A DNA stretch of 64,000 nucleotides from Comamonadaceae bacterium. GTDB lineage: Bacteria > Pseudomonadota > Gammaproteobacteria > Burkholderiales > Burkholderiaceae_C. This document shows positions 16,593 to 26,536 of this stretch, one piece after another; positions within the stretch are counted from its first letter, which is position 1, and each line of letters starts with the position of its first letter. The position numbers and the translations under genes are program-made. The stretch is from assembly GCA_947454955.1 (NCBI GenBank), contig CANGLW010000001.1:1-64000 (forward strand), read 5' to 3'. Under the pieces are notes generated by a model, which was not told the origin of the DNA, ran no database searches, and saw only the letters and a program-made list of their open reading frames with translations.

Positions 16593-17861
16593 TCAGGCCT
16601 TGCCTTGGTCCAGGTCGAAGGCCTTGTGCAGCGCGCGCACCGCGAGTTCCATGTACTTCTCGTCAATCACCACCGAGGTTTTGATCTCAGAAGTGGAAAT
16701 CATCTGGATGTTGATGCCCTCTTCGCTCAGCGAGCGGAACATCTTGCTGGCCACGCCCACATGGCTGCGCATGCCGATGCCCACGATGCTCACCTTGGCA
16801 ATGCGGGTGTCGCCCTGCACTTCTTGTGCGCCCAGTGCGGGCAGCACTTTGTCTTTGAGCAGGTCGATGGTCTTGGCGTGGTCAGCGCGGTTGACGGTGA
16901 AGCTGAAGTCGGTCTTGCCGTCTTTGGAAATGTTCTGAATGATCATGTCCACTTCAATGTTGGCATCGGCCACGGCACCCAAGATTTGGTAGGCAATGCC
17001 GGGTTTGTCGGGCACGCCCAACACAGAAATTTTGGCTTCATCGCGGTTGAAAGCGATACCAGACACAATGGCTTGTTCCATTTGCTCGTCTTCCTCAAAG
17101 GTGATCAGGGTGCCCGATTGGGCTTCTTCGTTCAGGTCGATGTCCCAGGGCGTGAAGCTCGAGAGCACACGCAGGGGCACTTTGTATTTGCCAGCAAATT
17201 CCACCGAGCGGATCTGCAGCACTTTGGAGCCCATGGAGGCCATCTCCAGCATCTCTTCAAAGCTCACGGTGTGCAGGCGGCGCGCTTCGGGCACCACGCG
17301 CGGGTCGGTGGTGTACACGCCATCCACGTCGGTGTAAATCAAGCACTCGGCCGCCTTCATGGCCGCAGCCACGGCCACAGCCGAGGTGTCGCTGCCGCCA
17401 CGGCCCAGGGTGGTGATGTTGCCGTTGTCGTCCATGCCTTGAAAGCCGGTGACGATCACGACCTTGCCTGCGGCCAAATCAGCGCGCACTTTCACATCGT
17501 CGATCGACTCGATGCGGGCCTTGGTGTAGGCGTCGTTGGTGCGGATGGGCACTTGCCAACCCGCGTAGCTTACTGACTGCATGCCTTCGGCTTGCAAGGC
17601 GATGGCCAGCAAGGCGCTCGAGGCTTGCTCGCCAGTGGCGGCCAGCATGTCGAGTTCGCGGCTGTAGGCCGAGTCGGTTTTGGCGGGGGCCAGTTCTTTG
17701 GCCAGGCCCAGCAAGCGGTTGGTCTCGCCGCTCATGGCGCTGGGCACCACCACCATTTGGTGACCGGCACGCGCCCACTTGGCCACGCGTTTGGCCACGT
17801 TGCGGATGCGCTCGGTCGAGCCCATCGACGTGCCGCCGTATTTATGAACAATCAATGCCAT
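16593..17861 (-). CDS. lysC: Aspartate kinase
   Basis: 422 residues starting MALIVHKYGG. It phosphorylates aspartate, the first step to lysine, threonine, methionine and diaminopimelate. The kinase motif KYGGTSMGS opens the protein; GRGGSDTSAVA and the TDVDGVYTTDPR segment are present at 140-190, and two ACT domains fill the last 150 residues (feedback site by lysine/threonine). Length fits the ACT-containing single-function enzyme. The gene follows tilS by 25 bp and precedes the tRNA-Ser gene. dapA, a later enzyme of the pathway, is at 34275. Confidence 0.96.
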   Translation of the reverse strand: MALIVHKYGGTSMGSTERIRNVAKRVAKWARAGHQMVVVPSAMSGETNRLLGLAKELAPAKTDSAYSRELDMLAATGEQASSALLAIALQAEGMQSVSYAGWQVPIRTNDAYTKARIESIDDVKVRADLAAGKVVIVTGFQGMDDNGNITTLGRGGSDTSAVAVAAAMKAAECLIYTDVDGVYTTDPRVVPEARRLHTVSFEEMLEMASMGSKVLQIRSVEFAGKYKVPLRVLSSFTPWDIDLNEEAQSGTLITFEEDEQMEQAIVSGIAFNRDEAKISVLGVPDKPGIAYQILGAVADANIEVDMIIQNISKDGKTDFSFTVNRADHAKTIDLLKDKVLPALGAQEVQGDTRIAKVSIVGIGMRSHVGVASKMFRSLSEEGINIQMISTSEIKTSVVIDEKYMELAVRALHKAFDLDQGKA

Positions 17862-17886
17862 GTTGGTAAAAAATTCAGAGCAAAAC

Positions 17887-18843
17887 CTAGGGATTGTACC
17901 AAGCCAAACTGTCTTTGTTGCGCTGCACAAACCCCTCTCCCACTTTGAGGTGGATCTGGTGCCCGCGGGTGCGGCAAGCCTCGATTTGCTTCATGAGGGC
18001 TTCGAGCTGCGCGGCACTGGGGGTGCAGGCATGGTCAAGCTTGAGCCAGTGGCGCAGCACATGGGCTTGCCTGGCGGTGCTGAGCGTTTGAAGGCCGCTT
18101 AATGACACCCCAGCATCTGCGCGCAAGGTGTTCAAGTCTTGGGCGGCTACTTCTTCGAGCAAGGCTTGTGCTTGCGCGGCATGCGCCGCACTGCGGGCAA
18201 TGGTGTCACGAAACGCAGGGAAAGCGCCCTCCCACGCCGGCAGCAAACGCGCGCGGATGCGGTTGCGGGTGTAGTGCTCGTCCGCGTTGGTCGGGTCGGT
18301 CACAAAACTTTGGCCGATGCTTTGCAAGTAGCTGCGCAAATCTGCACCAGGCACTTGCAGCAAAGGCCGGTGGTAGTGCAAGCCATCTCGTTGCCAATGT
18401 GCGGGCATACCACTCAACCCGGCCAGCCCCGCACCGCGGCTCAAAGCCAGCATGACGGTTTCCACCTGGTCATCGGCGTGCTGGGCAATAGCTATGGATT
18501 CAATAGCAACACCTTGATGATTTTCAAGGCTTAGCGCCTTCAAAGCTTTGTAACGCGCACGGCGTGCAGCGTCTTCCGGGCTTTGACCTGGGCTGGGCCG
18601 CGCATCTACCCGGGCCACACGCAAAGGCACTTTCAGTTGCGCGCATAAGGCTTGGCAATGCGCTTCAAAGTCTGTCGCAGCGGCTTGCAAACCGTGGTTC
18701 ACATGCAAGGCTAGCACCTGGCCAGGCCAGCGTTGTGCGCACAGGCACAAAAGCGCAGTGGAGTCTGCGCCGCCGCTCAAGGCCACGGCCAAGGGCAGCT
18801 TGGGCGCGAAGGCCTCAAAGGCCAGTGAAAGAGCGGGGGTCAT
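17887..18843 (-). CDS. tilS: tRNA(Ile)-lysidine synthase
   Basis: 318 residues. The PP-loop motif SGGADS lies near residue 24 and AQHADDQVETV near 132. TilS attaches lysine to C34 of the CAU-anticodon tRNA-Ile so that it reads AUA. The C-terminal part is short compared with the Escherichia coli enzyme, as common in this group. Between RYKALKA and AQHADD the sequence contains a few extra residues encoded by a 17-bp palindromic repeat (18491-18507) and its hairpin flank, apparently tolerated in frame. Neighbours accA upstream and lysC downstream are the usual order. Confidence 0.94.
   Translation of the reverse strand: MTPALSLAFEAFAPKLPLAVALSGGADSTALLCLCAQRWPGQVLALHVNHGLQAAATDFEAHCQALCAQLKVPLRVARVDARPSPGQSPEDAARRARYKALKALSLENHQGVAIESIAIAQHADDQVETVMLALSRGAGLAGLSGMPAHWQRDGLHYHRPLLQVPGADLRSYLQSIGQSFVTDPTNADEHYTRNRIRARLLPAWEGAFPAFRDTIARSAAHAAQAQALLEEVAAQDLNTLRADAGVSLSGLQTLSTARQAHVLRHWLKLDHACTPSAAQLEALMKQIEACRTRGHQIHLKVGEGFVQRNKDSLAWYNP
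18491..18507. repeat. 17-bp palindromic repeat, copy 1 (in tilS)
   Basis: GCTAT-GGATTCA-ATAGC, inside tilS and in frame. On the coding strand it is preceded by GGCGCTAAG and a CCTTG/CAAGG stem, the same layout as copy 5. Confidence 0.6.
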
Positions 18844-18906
18844 CGTGGGCGTGATGGCAGGCCATGGATTGAGCGTCAGGGTGTGAGGGCCGCCCTGCCC
18901 CTCACC

Positions 18907-19884
18907 TTATTTGCTGCTGGCGCGGGTGTCGTTGAAGCGCCCGTAGCTTTGCAAACGCTCGTAACGGCGCTCCAGCAGCTCTTTGGTTTTGAGGTCGGCC
19001 ACCTGACGGTGCGCCTCGGTCAAAGCGCGCTTCAAGAACACCGCCATTTGTTTGGGGTCGCGGTGTGCGCCACCCACCGGCTCGTTGACGATCTTGTCGA
19101 CCAAGCCCAGGGCCTTGAGGCGATGCGCGGTGATGCCCAGGGCTTCGGCAGCGTCCTGCGCTTTATCGGCGGTTTTCCACAAAATGCTGGCGCAACCTTC
19201 TGGGCTGATGACCGAGTAAATGGAGTACTGCAACATCAAGAGCTGGTCGCCCACAGAAATTGCCAGCGCACCACCCGAACCACCCTCACCAATGATGGTG
19301 GTGATGATGGGCACCTCAAGTTGGGCCATCTCGAAAATATTGCGGCCAATGGCCTCGGACTGGCCGCGCTCTTCAGCGTCAATGCCGGGGTAAGCACCAG
19401 GTGTGTCCACAAAGGTGAACACCGGCAGCTTGAATTTCTCGGCGGTCTTCATCAAGCGCAGGGCTTTGCGGTAGCCCTCGGGCTTGCTCATGCCGAAGTT
19501 ACGCGCGCTGCGCTCTTTGGTGTCACGGCCTTTTTGCTGGCCAATGACCATGCAAGCCGCGCCATTGAAGCGGGCCAGGCCGCCCACAATGCTCAGGTCG
19601 TCGGCAAAGTGGCGGTCGCCGTGCATCTCCACAAAGTCGGTGAAGATCTCCTCGATGTAGTCCATGGTGTACGGACGCTCGGGGTGACGCGCGATCTTGG
19701 TGATTTGCCAAGGGGTGAGGTCGCTGTAAACGTCTTTGGTGAGTTGCAAGCTCTTTTTGCTGAGCTGCTCAATCTCGGCCGAGATGTCCACCGCCGATTC
19801 GTTGTGCACGTAGCGCAGCTCTTCGATTTTGCTTTCCAGCTCGGCAATCGGTTGCTCGAAATCGAGGAATGTTTTCTTGGCCAC
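18907..19884 (-). CDS. accA: Acetyl-CoA carboxylase carboxyltransferase subunit alpha
   Basis: 325 residues, full length. AccA with AccD transfers the carboxyl group from biotin to acetyl-CoA, making malonyl-CoA for fatty acid synthesis. Family signatures include the coiled N-terminus ([10 protein letters not shown]), GDRHFADD, the crotonase-like core with [11 protein letters not shown], and [10 protein letters not shown]. It lies between the glycosylase gene and tilS on the same strand. A TAAAT-containing leader and GGAGAG precede the start. Confidence 0.97.
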   Translation of the reverse strand: MAKKTFLDFEQPIAELESKIEELRYVHNESAVDISAEIEQLSKKSLQLTKDVYSDLTPWQITKIARHPERPYTMDYIEEIFTDFVEMHGDRHFADDLSIVGGLARFNGAACMVIGQQKGRDTKERSARNFGMSKPEGYRKALRLMKTAEKFKLPVFTFVDTPGAYPGIDAEERGQSEAIGRNIFEMAQLEVPIITTIIGEGGSGGALAISVGDQLLMLQYSIYSVISPEGCASILWKTADKAQDAAEALGITAHRLKALGLVDKIVNEPVGGAHRDPKQMAVFLKRALTEAHRQVADLKTKELLERRYERLQSYGRFNDTRASSK

Positions 19885-19927
19885 CCGTGCTCTCCTAAAT
19901 AATCTGCCGCATCAAGCGGCGGGCTCC

Positions 19928-20584
19928 TCAGTACTCAACCGGTACTGGGTCCAAACTGCGCCAAATATACCAAGTTGCCACGCTGCAATAAGGCGCCCAA
20001 GCTTGGGCCACTTCGCGTGCATCGCTGCGGCTGACCGCATCACCTGAAAAATAGTTGTGGCTGATGCCGTTGATCAGGCCCACATCGTCCAGCGGCAACA
20101 CATTGGGCCGCATGAGGTGGAAGATGAGGAACATCTCGGCCGTCCAACGCCCAATGCCGCGGATAGCCACCAGCTCGGCAATGATGGCCTCGTCGTCCAT
20201 CACGCTCCAATCGGTCACATGCAATTGCCCGTTGTCAAAGTGCAGCGAGAGGTCCACCAGGTATTCCACCTTGCGCGCGCTCAAACCAGCTTCGCGCATC
20301 GCATCCACCCGCAGCTTGAGCACTTGGGCTGGCTTGATGGTGCCTTTGGCCGCGCCGCGTGGCTTGGGCAGCAGGTCAATGAAACGCTCCCACACGGTTT
20401 GTGCGGCCTTGACCGAAATTTGTTGGCCCACGATGCTGCGCGCCAGCGTGGTGAAAGCGTCGCCCCGGGTTTGCAGGCACACATCGCCATGCTGCGGGAT
20501 GAGGCGCTTCATCACCCGATCTTTTTTCATCAGGTGCGCGCAAGCCTCTTCCCAATACGCGGGCACGGCCACGGTGTCGCTCAT
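19928..20584 (-). CDS. DNA-3-methyladenine glycosylase II (HhH-GPD family)
   Basis: 218 residues from ATG 20584 (AAGGCGA upstream), 16 bp after cysS. It removes alkylated bases from DNA. The helix-hairpin-helix AIRGIGRWTAEMF and the catalytic Asp in LPLDDVGL (about residue 170) define the HhH-GPD superfamily; TLARSIVGQQISVKAA is also typical. It corresponds to the catalytic part of AlkA without the N-terminal domain of the Escherichia coli protein. Confidence 0.9.
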   Translation of the reverse strand: MSDTVAVPAYWEEACAHLMKKDRVMKRLIPQHGDVCLQTRGDAFTTLARSIVGQQISVKAAQTVWERFIDLLPKPRGAAKGTIKPAQVLKLRVDAMREAGLSARKVEYLVDLSLHFDNGQLHVTDWSVMDDEAIIAELVAIRGIGRWTAEMFLIFHLMRPNVLPLDDVGLINGISHNYFSGDAVSRSDAREVAQAWAPYCSVATWYIWRSLDPVPVEY

Positions 20585-20600
20585 ACAGTCGCCTTGCGTG

Positions 20601-22013
20601 TCATGCCACGGCTTCCCAGGTGGTGCCGGCCGCGCTGTCTTTGAGCACAATGCCCTGAGCCAACAAGTCCTGGCGAATCTGGTCGGCCAAGGCAAAGTTT
20701 TTCGCGGCTTTGGCAGCTGCACGTTCAGCAATTTTTTGCGCGATGGCGGATTCATCCAAACCTGCACCGGCTTGCAAAAAGTCTTGCGGTTTGCCCTGCA
20801 ACAAACCCAGGCAGCCACCGAGCTGCTGCAAGAGCGCAGCCAATTCGCCACTGCGGGTTTTGTTGACCTCACCAGCCAAGTCGAACAACACCGCCACGGC
20901 TTCGGGCGTGCCGAAATCTTCGTCCATCGCCGCTTTGAAACGCTGTGCAAAGGGTGATGCCCAGTTCAGGGGCTGCGCCAACACTGCAGCATCAGGCGCT
21001 ACCAAATTCAGAGCAGTGTAGAGCCGTTTCAAGGCGTTGCGCGCGTCATCCAGGTGCGCATCGCTGTAGTTGAGCGGGCTGCGGTAGTGAGCGCGCAAAA
21101 TAAAGAAGCGAACTGTTTCCGCATCGAACTTGGTCAAGATTTCGCGGATGGTGAAGAAGTTGCCCAAAGACTTGGACATCTTCTCGTTGTCCACCCGCAC
21201 AAAGCCGTTGTGCATCCACACATTGGCCAACGGCTGGCCGTTCGCGCCTTCGCTTTGCGCAATTTCATTCTCGTGGTGAGGGAACTGCAAATCAGCCCCG
21301 CCGCCGTGAATATCAAAATGCTCACCCAGCAACGCACAGCTCATGGCTGAGCACTCGATGTGCCAACCCGGGCGGCCGCTGCCGTAAGGGCTGGCCCACT
21401 TGGCTTCGTCGGGCTCGGTGGCTTTGGCAGATTTCCACAGCACAAAGTCCAGCGGGTCTTGCTTGTCGCCCAGCACCGCCACGCGTTCACCGGCACGCAG
21501 TTCATCCAAAGACTTGCCCGACAACTTGCCATAGCCCGGGAATTTACGCACCGCGTAGTTCACATCGCCACCGTCGGCACGGTAGGCCAAGCCTTTGGCT
21601 TCTAACTTACCAATCACGTCGAGCATTTGCGGCACATAGTCCATGGCGCGCGGCTCGTGGGTGGGCCGCTCGATGCCCAAAGCATCGGCGTCTTCATGCA
21701 AGGCATCCACCATGCGGTCGGTGAGGCTGCGGATGGTCTCACCGTTTTCAAGCGCGCGCTTGATGATCTTGTCATCGATGTCGGTCACGTTGCGCACATA
21801 GGTCACACGCAGGCCACTGGCCTTGAGCCAACGCTGCACGACATCGAACGACACCATGGCACGCGCGTGGCCCAGGTGGCAGTAGTCATACACCGTCATG
21901 CCGCACACATACATGCGCGCATGGCCAGGCTCGAGCGGGACAAAAGGCTCCGACACACGCGTTAACGTGTTAAATATTCGCAAACTCATGGGCTTATCTG
22001 AAGACTGAGACAT
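20601..22013 (-). CDS. cysS: Cysteinyl-tRNA synthetase
   Basis: 470 residues. Class I synthetase charging tRNA-Cys. HIGH-type motif CHLGHAR near residue 44, zinc-site Cys in YVCGMTV, a HIECSAMSC segment, and KMSKSLGNF near 280. The start may be ATG 22013 or the later ATG at 21989 (MSLRIF), which matches many homologues; neither has a strong Shine-Dalgarno. A 17-bp palindrome (20998-21014) lies in the anticodon-binding region coding LNLVAPDAA, apparently in frame without harm. Confidence 0.95.
   Translation of the reverse strand: MSQSSDKPMSLRIFNTLTRVSEPFVPLEPGHARMYVCGMTVYDYCHLGHARAMVSFDVVQRWLKASGLRVTYVRNVTDIDDKIIKRALENGETIRSLTDRMVDALHEDADALGIERPTHEPRAMDYVPQMLDVIGKLEAKGLAYRADGGDVNYAVRKFPGYGKLSGKSLDELRAGERVAVLGDKQDPLDFVLWKSAKATEPDEAKWASPYGSGRPGWHIECSAMSCALLGEHFDIHGGGADLQFPHHENEIAQSEGANGQPLANVWMHNGFVRVDNEKMSKSLGNFFTIREILTKFDAETVRFFILRAHYRSPLNYSDAHLDDARNALKRLYTALNLVAPDAAVLAQPLNWASPFAQRFKAAMDEDFGTPEAVAVLFDLAGEVNKTRSGELAALLQQLGGCLGLLQGKPQDFLQAGAGLDESAIAQKIAERAAAKAAKNFALADQIRQDLLAQGIVLKDSAAGTTWEAVA
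20998..21014. repeat. 17-bp palindromic repeat, copy 2 (in cysS)
   Basis: GCTAC-CAAATTC-AGAGC, preceded by CAGGC. The 24 bp from 20993 share 18 positions with copy 3 (from 28493). Confidence 0.6.
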
Positions 22014-22147
22014 CACAAAAGCTATCGGAAATAGTTCATGATGGCACTAGAATGAAAATGAGTATAAGCCTTGGGTTGCCCAGCGCTTAAAACTCTTCTC
22101 TATCAAGATTCTTTCGGCGACAAACATTCAGGCGACACCACCACGTT

Positions 22148-23260
22148 ATGGCTCTCCTTCGCGCATTCACACTTCTGGCTTTGTTTTGGACCGGCCTGGC
22201 TTTGGCTGACGACTACGCCGCAGTCACCCAACTGATGCGTGCCGGCAAACTGACCGAAGCGCAAACCCTGGCCGACCAGTACCTGGCCAACAAGCCGCGC
22301 GACCCGCAAATGCGCTTTTTGAAGGGCGTGATTCAACGTGACAGCGGCAAAACCAATGATGCCATTGGCACCTTCACCAAGCTCACAGAAGACTACCCTG
22401 AGCTGCCAGAGCCCTACAACAACCTGGCCGTGCTTTACGCCAGCCAAAACCAGTACGACAAAGCCCGCGTCGCCCTGGAAATGGCCATCCGCACCAACCC
22501 GAGCTACGCCACCGCCCATGAAAACTTGGGCGATGTGTACGCCAAGCTGGCCGGTCAGGCCTACAACAAAGCCTTGCAGCTCGACAGCAACAACACTGCC
22601 GTCACACCTAAGTTCGCGCTGATTCGTGAGTTGTTCAACCCCACAGGCCGCCGTGCTGACACCACTGATACACAGCCCATCACCCCGCTGAGCACCACGC
22701 CACAGCCGGTGCGGCCAGCCGCTGTTGCGCCTGTGTCGAGTGCGCCCGCCTACAACCCACCCAGCGTGAGTGCGACCCCCATGCCCGCGCCCGTGGCCAC
22801 ACCCAGCACGCGCAAGGGTGTGACGGAAATGGCTTCGGCTTCCAGCCCCATGATCACCGAGACAGCGCCGCGTGCGGCCAAGCCTGCCGTGGCTGAACGC
22901 AGCACAGAACGCGCAGCAGAGCGCGATGTGGGCAACAGCGATGTGGAAGCCGCGGTCAAAGCCTGGGCTGCAGCCTGGGCAGACAAAGATGTGCGTGGCT
23001 ACCTGGCCGCTTACGGTCGCGACTTTGTGCCCCCCAATGGCATGACACGCGGCGAGTGGGAGGCCAAGCGCGAGGCCCTGATCTCGGGCAAACGCAGCAT
23101 CAGCATCAAGCTCTCCAAGGTCAAAGTCACCATGACGGGCAACAAAGCGCAAGTGAATTTTGTGCAGGACTACAAGGCCGACAGCATTGACTCGGTCAAG
23201 CCCAAAACCCTGTGGATGGCCAAGGCTGGCGGTAAGTGGCTGATTGTGAAAGAATCCTGA
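22148..23260 (+). CDS. Exported TPR protein with C-terminal NTF2-like domain
   Basis: 370 residues with a Sec signal peptide (cleavage near LALA, about residue 20). Three to four tetratricopeptide repeats fill 25-145 (for example EPYNNLAVLYASQNQYDKA). A Pro/Ala/Ser-rich linker follows, then an NTF2/SnoaL-like domain (about 265-370: AWADKDVRGYLAAYGRDF to GGKWLIVKES). The same kind of terminal domain ends the L,D-transpeptidase encoded 58 bp downstream, so the two probably act together at the cell wall. The role is inferred; TPRs suggest protein contact. Confidence 0.82.
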   Translation: MALLRAFTLLALFWTGLALADDYAAVTQLMRAGKLTEAQTLADQYLANKPRDPQMRFLKGVIQRDSGKTNDAIGTFTKLTEDYPELPEPYNNLAVLYASQNQYDKARVALEMAIRTNPSYATAHENLGDVYAKLAGQAYNKALQLDSNNTAVTPKFALIRELFNPTGRRADTTDTQPITPLSTTPQPVRPAAVAPVSSAPAYNPPSVSATPMPAPVATPSTRKGVTEMASASSPMITETAPRAAKPAVAERSTERAAERDVGNSDVEAAVKAWAAAWADKDVRGYLAAYGRDFVPPNGMTRGEWEAKREALISGKRSISIKLSKVKVTMTGNKAQVNFVQDYKADSIDSVKPKTLWMAKAGGKWLIVKES

Positions 23261-23286
23261 CCTAGATTCACAACTGCCCGGCGCAG

Positions 23287-23305
23287 TGGGGCCAAGTTGG
23301 CCCCA
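23287..23305. promoter_or_regulatory. Perfect 19-bp palindrome between TPR and L,D-transpeptidase genes
   Basis: TGGGGCCAA and TTGGCCCCA arms around a single G, 14 bp before the chosen start codon of the L,D-transpeptidase. There is no T-run. It could be an operator or an RNA hairpin affecting translation. Confidence 0.4.
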
Positions 23306-23318
23306 TGCGCCCAAGACA

Positions 23319-24569
23319 ATGCCAGGCTTGAAAGCGGCCCTGATTTGCTTCGTTGGTTTTCTTGGTCTCCTGCCCACGGTTCACGGGCAAACCCCTTCCA
23401 CCCCCAAAAATCCCCCATCCACCCAGCGCGAGGCGGCTAAACCTGGCGCGTCCAGCAACGCCCTGAACGACAGCGAAGCGCGGCTGCTGGAGATTTACCG
23501 CCTCACCAGTGCGGGCCAGACCGACCTGGCCTTGGATCAAGCCGCCAAATTGGCGCGCGACTACCCCAACTTTCAACTCGCCCAACTGGTCTACGGCGAC
23601 TTGCTGATGGCTCGTGCGCGGCCCCTCAAACAGTTCGGGGATGTGCCTGACCCTGTGGCGGGCAACAAGTCTGAAGCCTTGGACGCGCTGCGTGAAGAAT
23701 CGCGCCGGCGCGTCAAAGCCTTCACCGAGCGCCCGCCTGAAGGCACCATCCCATCGGCCTTTTTGGCCCTGGCCAAAGCCAACAAACACGCGATCGCGGT
23801 GGACGCGGCCAAGTCACGTCTGTACCTGTTTGAACACCAAAACCAACAACTCAAACTGGTGGCGGACTTTTATGTGTCGGTGGGCAAACTGGGCACCGAC
23901 AAATCAAGCCGTGGCGACTTGCGCACGCCTGTGGGGGTGTACTTCATCACCGGTGCGGTGGATGCCAAACAGCTGCCTGATTTTTATGGCTCGGGGGCGC
24001 TGCCCATCAACTACCCCAACATGCTCGATGCTCGGCGCGGCAAAACCGGCAGCGGCATTTGGCTGCATGGCACGCCGTCGAACCAATACTCACGCCCGCC
24101 CCTGGCCACCGATGGTTGCCTGGTGCTGGCCAACAACGATCTGAACTTCCTGCTCAAAACCGTGGAGCCCAAAACCACGCCGGTGCTCATTGCCCAGCAG
24201 CTGGAGTGGCTCAAGACCGACTATGTGGCAGGCAGCCATAGCCACTTCGAGCATGCTTTTTTGGCCTGGCGCACCGCCAAGTCGCGCGGGGAGCTGTCTA
24301 AAACCCTGAGCTTTTACACCCCCGACTTCAACAGTTTTGGCAAAGACCTCAAGCAGTGGAAGGTCGCTTTACAAAAAGATATGAGCAACAAAGCCAGCAA
24401 GCGCCTGGCATACGACAATGTGTCCTTGTTGCGCTGGGCCGACCATGAAGAGGTGATGATGGTCACCTTTGATGAAAGCCCCCACCAGGGCGCAACCGTG
24501 ACCAAACGACAATACTGGATACGACAAGCCAGCCACTGGAAAATTTTCTTTGAAGGAATCGTTGGATGA
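23319..24569 (+). CDS. L,D-transpeptidase (YkuD) with C-terminal NTF2-like domain
   Basis: 416 residues from ATG 23319; a GTG at 23286 is in frame but lies inside a palindrome. A signal peptide ends near TVHG. The YkuD catalytic region is WLHGTPSN to [10 protein letters not shown], with the conserved His and the nucleophile Cys in DGC (about residue 270). Such enzymes cross-link peptidoglycan at diaminopimelate or attach proteins to it. The last 100 residues form an NTF2-like domain related to that of the preceding TPR protein. Its stop overlaps the start of the periplasmic cyclophilin gene by four bases. Confidence 0.9.
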   Translation: MPGLKAALICFVGFLGLLPTVHGQTPSTPKNPPSTQREAAKPGASSNALNDSEARLLEIYRLTSAGQTDLALDQAAKLARDYPNFQLAQLVYGDLLMARARPLKQFGDVPDPVAGNKSEALDALREESRRRVKAFTERPPEGTIPSAFLALAKANKHAIAVDAAKSRLYLFEHQNQQLKLVADFYVSVGKLGTDKSSRGDLRTPVGVYFITGAVDAKQLPDFYGSGALPINYPNMLDARRGKTGSGIWLHGTPSNQYSRPPLATDGCLVLANNDLNFLLKTVEPKTTPVLIAQQLEWLKTDYVAGSHSHFEHAFLAWRTAKSRGELSKTLSFYTPDFNSFGKDLKQWKVALQKDMSNKASKRLAYDNVSLLRWADHEEVMMVTFDESPHQGATVTKRQYWIRQASHWKIFFEGIVG

Positions 24570-25162
24570 ACTCTAGGCTCTTCTCTCTTGCGCGCCGACA
24601 TGTCTTGGGCGTCGTTGGCGCTTTCGCCGCGCTGATCGCCACGGGTGCGATGGCGCAAACCCCTGCCCTGCCCCAGGTCAAGCTCAGCACCAACCTGGGC
24701 GACATCGTCTTGGAACTTGACCCTGGCAAGGCCCCGAAAACTGTGGCCAACTTTCTGGGCTATGTGAAAGACAAGCACTACGACGGCACCGTGTTTCACC
24801 GCGTGATTGACGGCTTCATGATCCAGGGCGGCGGCTTCACCCCCGACCTGCAGCAAAAGCCTACCAAGGCCCCGATTGAACTCGAGGCTCGCAACGGCTT
24901 GAAGAACGACCGCGGCACGATTGCCATGGCGCGCACCGGCAACCCCAACTCGGCCACGGCACAGTTTTTCATCAATGTGGTGAACAACGACATGCTCAAT
25001 GCCCCCAACCCCGACGGCTTTGGCTACGCGGTGTTTGGTAAAGTGGTGGCAGGTATGGACGTGGTTGATAAGATCCGCGCTGTAGCCACCGGCAACAAAA
25101 GCATGTTCCAAAACGTGCCCCTGACCAGCGTTAACATCCTTTCTGCAACTCAAGTGAGATAA
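24566..25162 (+). CDS. Periplasmic peptidyl-prolyl isomerase (cyclophilin)
   Basis: 198 residues with a signal peptide ([19 protein letters not shown], cleavage near GAMAQ). The cyclophilin core shows [14 protein letters not shown] and the [11 protein letters not shown] segment with catalytic Arg/Phe/Gln positions. It catalyses proline isomerisation of exported proteins, like PpiA. It overlaps the L,D-transpeptidase gene by 4 bp and is followed after 4 bp by a cytoplasmic paralogue, suggesting a local duplication with and without export signal. Confidence 0.93.
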   Translation: MNSRLFSLARRHVLGVVGAFAALIATGAMAQTPALPQVKLSTNLGDIVLELDPGKAPKTVANFLGYVKDKHYDGTVFHRVIDGFMIQGGGFTPDLQQKPTKAPIELEARNGLKNDRGTIAMARTGNPNSATAQFFINVVNNDMLNAPNPDGFGYAVFGKVVAGMDVVDKIRAVATGNKSMFQNVPLTSVNILSATQVR

Positions 25163-25166
25163 GACC

Positions 25167-25673
25167 ATGAACCCCAAAGTCGAACTGCACATCCTGGACC
25201 ACGGCGTCATCACCCTTGAGCTAGACGCTGACAAAGCGCCCAAATGCACGGCCAACTTCCTGTCGTACGTGAGCAAGGGCCACTACGACGGCACGATTTT
25301 TCACCGCGTTATCCCCGGCTTCATGGTGCAAGGCGGCGGCTTCGAGCCCGGCATGACCCAAAAGCCCACCGACGCGCCGATTGAAAACGAAGCCAACAAC
25401 GGCTTGAAGAACAACCACTACACCATCGCCATGGCTCGCACCAGCGACCCGCACTCGGCCACGGCGCAGTTCTTCATCAACGTGGCTGACAACGACTTCC
25501 TCAACCACACCGCACCTTCGGCACAAGGCTGGGGCTATGCGGTGTTTGGCAAGGTGGTGGCAGGCAACGACGTGGTGGACAAAATCGCCAAGGTCAAAAC
25601 CGGCCAGCGCGGCTACCACGGCGACGTGCCCAAAGACGATGTGGTTATCAGCAAAGCCACGGCTTTGGCTTGA
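25167..25673 (+). CDS. ppiB: Cytoplasmic peptidyl-prolyl isomerase B
   Basis: 168 residues, no signal peptide. Cyclophilin motifs [31 protein letters not shown] and GYAVFGKVV are intact. Length and lack of leader match PpiB. It lies 4 bp behind the periplasmic paralogue and 50 bp before lpxH on the same strand, a ppiB-lpxH order seen in many proteobacteria. Confidence 0.95.
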   Translation: MNPKVELHILDHGVITLELDADKAPKCTANFLSYVSKGHYDGTIFHRVIPGFMVQGGGFEPGMTQKPTDAPIENEANNGLKNNHYTIAMARTSDPHSATAQFFINVADNDFLNHTAPSAQGWGYAVFGKVVAGNDVVDKIAKVKTGQRGYHGDVPKDDVVISKATALA

Positions 25674-25725
25674 TTGACCTGTTGAGTTTTTCTTGAGCTT
25701 GGGCAGTTCTGCCAGCGCCAGCAGC

Positions 25726-26511
25726 ATGGCACTGCCCCAAGCAGCCTTCACAGAACTCGCAGCCCCTGCGCATTGGCGCAGCGTCTCGCTGCTCTCCGAC
25801 GTTCATGTGCAAGTCAGTGAGCCGGCCACCTTGGCTGCTTGGGAACAGGCTTTGCACCATTGCACGGCTGATGCTCTTTTCATCCTGGGTGATTTGTTCG
25901 AGGTTTGGGTGGGGGACGATGCGGCACTGGAAGCTGCTTCGTTCGAAGCCCATTGCCTGCAAGTGCTGCGTGCCTGCAGCGCGCAGCGGCCAACCTTCTT
26001 CATGCACGGCAACCGCGACTTTTTGTTCGGCCCGCAAGCCGCTGCCCAGAGTGGCCTGCAAATCTTGAGTGACCCCACCGTGCTGGTGTGGGGCCACACC
26101 CGCACCTTGCTGACCCACGGCGATACACTGTGTGTGGACGACCTGCCCTACCAAGCCTTTCGCCAGCAAGTGCGGCACAGCGATTGGCAAGAAAAATTTT
26201 TGGCTCAACCCTTGCAAGAACGACGCGCCCAAGCAGCCGCCATGCGCGCGCGCAGCGAAGCCAACAAACAAGTGGCTGGTTATGTGGATGTGGACAAACC
26301 CACTGCCGAGCAATGGCTGAAAGATGCCAAGGCACCACTGCTGATCCATGGCCACACCCACAAGCCCACGCATGACAAGTTAGGCGCCTTGGAACGCATA
26401 GTGCTCAGCGATTGGGAAGCCAACGCCCAGCCTGCGCGTTTGGAGATGGTGGACTTGCGTTTGAATGAGGACCAAGCCTCACTGCAGATCACGCGACGCA
26501 GCTTGGTTTGA
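25726..26511 (+). CDS. lpxH: UDP-2,3-diacylglucosamine diphosphatase
   Basis: 261 residues from ATG 25726; a TTG at 25693 is possible. LpxH cleaves UDP-2,3-diacylglucosamine to lipid X and UMP in lipid A synthesis. Calcineurin-like metal motifs occur in order: SDVH (usually SDLH), GDLFE, GNRD, THGD and GHTH. The Val in place of Leu in the first motif is conservative. It acts at the inner membrane surface; the protein ends without extra domains and converges on azlD. Confidence 0.92.
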   Translation: MALPQAAFTELAAPAHWRSVSLLSDVHVQVSEPATLAAWEQALHHCTADALFILGDLFEVWVGDDAALEAASFEAHCLQVLRACSAQRPTFFMHGNRDFLFGPQAAAQSGLQILSDPTVLVWGHTRTLLTHGDTLCVDDLPYQAFRQQVRHSDWQEKFLAQPLQERRAQAAAMRARSEANKQVAGYVDVDKPTAEQWLKDAKAPLLIHGHTHKPTHDKLGALERIVLSDWEANAQPARLEMVDLRLNEDQASLQITRRSLV

Positions 26512-26536
26512 ACGTACCGGCCATCAGGCCAGAGTT

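Noticed and set aside
16560-17576. Long open frame opposite lysC
   Set aside because: Shadow of lysC caused by codon bias on the other strand; composition rich in His/Gln/Val without any family pattern.
18883-19902. Long open frame opposite accA
   Set aside because: Same shadow effect; accA is certain.
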